From positions 1 to 64,000 of the forward strand of contig JAHBXL010000006.1 in NCBI GenBank assembly GCA_019636495.1: DNA of 64,000 bases. Direction: 5' to 3'. The notes under the pieces were generated by a model. The model did no database searches. It had not been told where the DNA came from and saw nothing but the letters and a program-made list of their open reading frames with translations. The translations under genes were made by a program, and so were the position numbers. This stretch comes from Phycisphaeraceae bacterium. GTDB lineage: Bacteria; Planctomycetota; Phycisphaerae; Phycisphaerales; UBA1924. Shown in pieces: positions 60,722 to 64,000 of this stretch. Numbering within the stretch: position 1 is the first letter of the stretch; each line of letters opens with the position of its first letter.

Positions 60722-60841
60722 GGGTCTTCGGCCCACATGGTAACCGGCCTCGCACTCGCCGCTTGCTCCGCGGCACTGCGTTGGCCTACTCCGCGTCCAA
60801 CACATGCCCGTCTTTGAGATTCGAGCCTTTTCCAAGGATGT

Positions 60842-61162
60842 TCAGAACTCGGACAGACTGACACTCCCCAAGTCTCGGGCCCCGTGCACCACACGGACAA
60901 CTCGAAGAACGCCCGGCTCTGGCAGGTACAACATCAGCCACATGTCAAAGTGCTTCAATCGAATCCTGCGGAGTTCGGGCAAATCCGTCTTGCCGTGCCG
61001 CCAACGTGACCCCGTACCGGGGTACTTGGCAACACGATGGGCCGTCTCGTCCACCGCGTCGATGAACCGGTCAGCAGCCTGAGGACTCCGAGCAAACAGA
61101 TAGGCGTAAGACACATCTACATCCTCATCCGCTTCCGGGGTGAAGACGATGCGGCGCATCAT
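60842..61162 (-). CDS. ParE/RelE-family toxin
   Basis: A 106-residue protein of the ParE/RelE fold: RRIVFTPEADEDVDVSYAYL, then AADRFIDAVDETAHRVAKYP, DLPELRRIRLKHFDMWLMLY and VLRVVRVVHGARDL. The pattern fits ParE-type toxins that target gyrase. Its start overlaps the antitoxin stop (ATGA), so the pair is coupled, antitoxin first. It may work in plasmid-like stability or as a stress module, which is inferred from the family. Confidence 0.88.
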   Translation of the reverse strand: MMRRIVFTPEADEDVDVSYAYLFARSPQAADRFIDAVDETAHRVAKYPGTGSRWRHGKTDLPELRRIRLKHFDMWLMLYLPEPGVLRVVRVVHGARDLGSVSLSEF

Positions 61163-61458
61163 CCCGCTTTCCGTCGCTTGGTGAGTCTGGCCCGCAGCAT
61201 CGCCTTCTTCCGTTCCCAGTACCCGTCATCGATCGGAATGTCGGGGCCGGAAGCGAGACCTTCCCTCGCCAGTTGGACTAGCCGCCGGTGCGCGGCCTCG
61301 GCCTGTCGCTGATCCTCCTTGACGAGATGCAAGAGGTACTCGGACTCGTCTGAAAAGCCACCAGTTTCTACGCGCTTTTCGACAAAGCCTCGAACCGCAG
61401 CCGGAATACGAACTGTGGGTACGCGGCTTGCGGATTTTTTGACGGATCGCTTCGCCAT
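61159..61458 (-). CDS. ParD-like antitoxin
   Basis: A 99-residue protein with a basic N-terminus (MAKRSVKKSASRVPTVRIPA), a ribbon-helix-helix-like start (VRIPAAVRGFVEKRVETGGF) and an acidic-then-basic helical end (ERKKAMLRARLTKRRKAG). The segment FSDESEYLLHLVKEDQRQAE is the typical ParD helix that grips the toxin. It is first in the pair and overlaps the toxin start by four bases. It would neutralise the ParE-type toxin downstream and repress the pair's promoter. Confidence 0.85.
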   Translation of the reverse strand: MAKRSVKKSASRVPTVRIPAAVRGFVEKRVETGGFSDESEYLLHLVKEDQRQAEAAHRRLVQLAREGLASGPDIPIDDGYWERKKAMLRARLTKRRKAG

Positions 61459-61560
61459 GTTCAGCCCCGGTTTCTTCCAAAGAATACAGCATTGGCTCGG
61501 ACCGGACCAGCCATTGCGTTGCCGCCGCGACCTTTGCGACTTCTACGCCTACTTGCCTTG

Positions 61561-61720
61561 AGCCACACGGCCAGGATGGCCGTGCTACCTCAAGCCACAC
61601 GGCCAGGATGGCCGTGCTACCTCAAGCCACACGGCCAGGATGGCCGTGCTACCTCAAACCACACGGCCAGGATGGCCGTGCTACGTCAAGCCCCACGGCC
61701 GGGACGGCCGTGCCACCTCA
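61561..61720. repeat. 32-bp palindromic tandem repeat, five copies
   Basis: Five direct units of 32 bp (three exact copies and two diverged), each containing the hairpin CACGGCCAGGATGGCCGTG and the spacer CTACCTCAAGC. The fifth unit, with C and G changes, overlaps the last codon of the glucoamylase, whose TGA stop lies in it. There are no spacers between units, so it is not a CRISPR array. Confidence 0.95.
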
Positions 61721-63808
61721 AGCCACGCCGCTCTCGGCGTAACCCGCCGGGGCGTTGGCCTCGGCGATGAGTCGCTCGTGCTTGCGGAGGTACTCGATCA
61801 CGGTCGTCACCACCGTCGCGTGGCTCCACGTCAGCGGGCTGACGCTGATGCACTCGCCGGTGTAGGGGTGATATTGCTCGGCGAGCACGCCGCTGTCCTT
61901 GGCGCGTTTGGCCGTCCACTCCAGCAGCGGCATCGCCGCGCGGAGTTCCTCGAGCGTGCGCGCCTGCGCGATGCGGTGCTGCGCGTGCCAGAGCGTGCAG
62001 ATGATCCACGGGTTGCCGGGCACATCTTCGGTGTTCTGCCGCTCGACCATGTGGTAATAGTCGCGCTCGTAGCGGGCGCACCCGCCGACATCGGTCTTGA
62101 CCCACAGCCGCTCCCAGAGCGACTGCATTTCGCTGACGACCATCGGGTTGCCGGGCCGGAGCGCGCCGAAGGCGAACAGCGCGTAGTTCGCGCTGTCGCG
62201 CGTCATGTCGAGCCGGTAACCGGTCACCTTGTCGCCTTCTTCGATCGGCGTGGCCATGCGCGCAAAGCGGCTGACATCGGCGTTCCACAGGTGCCGCAGC
62301 AGAGCCTCGCGCATGCGCTCGGCCGATTCATCCATCCGCACAGCGCGCTCGTGGTCGCCAAAGTCCCGCGCAAACGCCGCGGCGGCGTGCAGAGCGCCGA
62401 TCGTCGCCGCGACGGTGAAGGTGTGAACTCCACGGCGCTCCTCCCACAGGTCCCAACTGGGCAGGGGCAGGCCGTTGGCATCGACGTGCGCGCACATCCA
62501 CTCCCCCGGCTGCGCGATGAGCGGGTTGTAGAGCGGCTTGACGAACTCGACATCGCGGAAGGCCTCGAAGTGCTGCCGCAGAGCCCACACCACCAGCGCG
62601 GTCTCGTCCTGCTGGATGGGCAGCACCTGCTTGCCGTTGAGGATCCACGGGTGCCACGAACTGGCCAGGTGCCCCGCGGGCGTGTACTTGTGCAGGAAGA
62701 AGCCGTGTTTGTTGATGACGCGCGCGCAGTAGCGGAAGAACCCGCGCGACAATTCGCTCTGGTTCGCGAGCGTGAGCGCGTGCGCCACCAGCGCGCCATC
62801 CCGCGGCCAGCAATAGGCGTAGTGGTCGCCGGCGAAGTGCGAGATGTCCGAATCGGTCGCCGCGATGATCGCGCCCCGGTTGTCGATCTGCGTCCGCAGG
62901 ATCAACTGGCTCGACATGAACAGTTCGCGCACCTCCGGCGGGAGCGCGGAGTGCGAGGGCGAGGCGAGCCCCGCGTGCACCGCGGCGGTCGGGCCATCGA
63001 CATCCTTCCGCACCCACAGCCGCCAATAGGCCTCGGTCCGCGCGAGCATTCGGTCGAGCGTCTTGGTCTGGATCACCCGGTTGAGTTCGCGCACGCGCTC
63101 GTAGGAGTCTCCGCATGCCAGCCAGAACGCCGCGACGGCCTCGCCGCGCGGCGGCACGCGCAGGTCAATCCCCACGGTCGCATCGACCGATCCCTGCGCG
63201 ATGGCGTTGCGGCCCAGCACGCCGTCCTCGGCATCGCGCCAGGTGCCCTCGGCCCCGCCCACGCGCTTGGTGCCGATGGCCCAGTGGTCGACGCCGACCT
63301 GCCCGCCCTCCGCGGCGTTCACCAGGAAGTAGGAATCGTCTTTGTAGAGCACGAGCCCGCGCGTCTCGGGGTCAAAGTCGCAGGTGTCGCCGACGGGCGA
63401 CTCCTTGATCGAGAGATCGACGTGCAGGAACAGACGGACATCGCGCTCGGGCGCGCTCTCGTTCCCTTCGCCGCCGTTCGCGGGGCGGATGTCGCGCACG
63501 GCCACGCGGCGGAGAAACGCGGGCTCGTGAAAGTCCACCGCGTCGTTGCAAAGCAGTTCAAGCCCCAGCCGCTGGTTGACCAGCCGGACCCGCGTGACCA
63601 GCGAGTGCTCGCGATACTCGAGCGTGCGCTCCCACGACGGGTCCTCGATCCAGGCGAACTCGCCATCGGCCCACACGCCGAACCGCTGCACGTGCCCGGC
63701 GGTGTGGTTGTAGCGGCCGACGTGCGGGTAGTAGAGATCGCGCAGGCGATAGAACTCATCGAAGTTGATGAGCAGGTCGCCGTTTCCGACTGGGATATCG
63801 CGCGGCAT
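61718..63808 (-). CDS. GH15 glucoamylase-like glycoside hydrolase
   Basis: A 696-residue enzyme of GH15. The N-terminal beta-sandwich domain (NGDLLINFDEFYRLRDLYYP) is followed by the (alpha/alpha)6 barrel: HYAYCWPRDGALVAHAL, ILNGKQVLPIQQDETALVVW with a likely catalytic Glu, and YTGECISVSPLTWSHATVV with the second. It has no signal peptide, so it probably acts in the cytoplasm on maltodextrin, glycogen or trehalose-type sugars. The start at 63808 (MPRDIPVGNG) matches the family; a GTG 57 bases upstream is also open. A partial gene ends 63 bp upstream on the same strand. Confidence 0.9.
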   Translation of the reverse strand: MPRDIPVGNGDLLINFDEFYRLRDLYYPHVGRYNHTAGHVQRFGVWADGEFAWIEDPSWERTLEYREHSLVTRVRLVNQRLGLELLCNDAVDFHEPAFLRRVAVRDIRPANGGEGNESAPERDVRLFLHVDLSIKESPVGDTCDFDPETRGLVLYKDDSYFLVNAAEGGQVGVDHWAIGTKRVGGAEGTWRDAEDGVLGRNAIAQGSVDATVGIDLRVPPRGEAVAAFWLACGDSYERVRELNRVIQTKTLDRMLARTEAYWRLWVRKDVDGPTAAVHAGLASPSHSALPPEVRELFMSSQLILRTQIDNRGAIIAATDSDISHFAGDHYAYCWPRDGALVAHALTLANQSELSRGFFRYCARVINKHGFFLHKYTPAGHLASSWHPWILNGKQVLPIQQDETALVVWALRQHFEAFRDVEFVKPLYNPLIAQPGEWMCAHVDANGLPLPSWDLWEERRGVHTFTVAATIGALHAAAAFARDFGDHERAVRMDESAERMREALLRHLWNADVSRFARMATPIEEGDKVTGYRLDMTRDSANYALFAFGALRPGNPMVVSEMQSLWERLWVKTDVGGCARYERDYYHMVERQNTEDVPGNPWIICTLWHAQHRIAQARTLEELRAAMPLLEWTAKRAKDSGVLAEQYHPYTGECISVSPLTWSHATVVTTVIEYLRKHERLIAEANAPAGYAESGVA

Positions 63809-63871
63809 AGGTCCATGGCCCCGCAGAAGTGTCTCGTACAAACGCCGCGCGGGGCCGCGCGGCACGATCGG

Positions 63872-64000
63872 TCAGGCCGCCGCGGCGAGATTCCCCTCCG
63901 TTTGCGCTGGCTCCGGCTCATCCGCCGCGACCACATCGGCGGGTGATTCCGCCGCCTTCGCCCCGGCGGGCGCCGCGGCCTCGCCCAGCGCGTGGATGCG
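63872..64000 (-). CDS. Partial gene, C-terminal end only
   Basis: The last 42 residues of a protein whose start lies beyond the window. They are low-complexity and Ala/Pro/Glu-rich (PAGAKAAESPADVVAADEPE), of the sort found as tails of many proteins. It is on the same strand as the glucoamylase and 63 bp ahead of it, so probably in the same unit. No function can be assigned. Confidence 0.5.
   Translation of the reverse strand, partial: RIHALGEAAAPAGAKAAESPADVVAADEPEPAQTEGNLAAAA

Noticed and set aside
61561..61720. CRISPR array
   Set aside because: Repeats are directly joined with no unique spacers, and no cas genes are near.

Overview
The window is GC-rich chromosomal DNA from a Gram-negative bacterium, most likely a planctomycete of the class Phycisphaerae. 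The evidence is a recurring C-terminal tag (DFDxDGxxxxxDIFAFLSAWFAGC type) on secreted proteins, a recurring CxxCxYDL...CPECG zinc ribbon on membrane proteins, outer-membrane proteins, and many SD-poor, tightly packed genes. This assignment is an inference from protein style, not from a marker gene.

Layout. 1-3.1 kb: the end of an integrated element, with remnants of three insertion sequences, an XRE regulator divergent from a tyrosine integrase, and the integrase's 3' end running into a tRNA-Glu(TTC) gene, the presumed attachment site. 3.3-9.0 kb: a one-TM hypothetical, a nucleosidase-NadD fusion, and sdhC-sdhA-sdhB. 9.2-12.1 kb: feoA-feoB-small membrane protein, where FeoB carries an inserted zinc ribbon. 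12.3-13.7 kb: a small secreted protein and an 825-bp gene-free stretch with nested hairpins and a strong terminator, a candidate noncoding RNA. 13.7-18.7 kb: ROK glucokinase, a GbsR/MarR regulator, a UbiA-type prenyltransferase, purK and purE; two of these genes have heptamer repeat arrays just upstream. 19-23 kb: a membrane protein, a DUF3299 protein and a MacB/LolCDE-type ABC transporter. 23-30.7 kb: three secreted tagged proteins (beta-structured, kelch/Ig, M14 carboxypeptidase) and an APC permease. 30.7-41.3 kb: galactokinase and a two-partner secretion pair (TpsB, and a 2348-residue TpsA).

41.4-55.6 kb is the most unusual region. It holds a TssJ-like lipoprotein, TssL, TssM, a TagF-like protein, a TagH-C-terminus-like protein, a secreted FGE-fold protein, and a 1461-residue membrane protein with an N-terminal pseudokinase and a C-terminal FGE-fold domain. 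These are the membrane-complex and regulatory parts of a type VI secretion system. No sheath, Hcp, VgrG, baseplate or ClpV gene lies in or next to the cluster. The pseudokinase-FGE chain looks like a fusion of the PpkA and TagR roles.

55.7-64 kb: a DapB/diaminopentanoate-dehydrogenase-like enzyme, a lipoprotein amidase, MurQ (cell-wall recycling), two zinc-ribbon membrane proteins, a RAYT transposase flanked by its REP palindromes, a ParE-type toxin-antitoxin pair, a five-copy 32-bp palindromic tandem repeat, a GH15 glucoamylase and the 3' end of one more gene.
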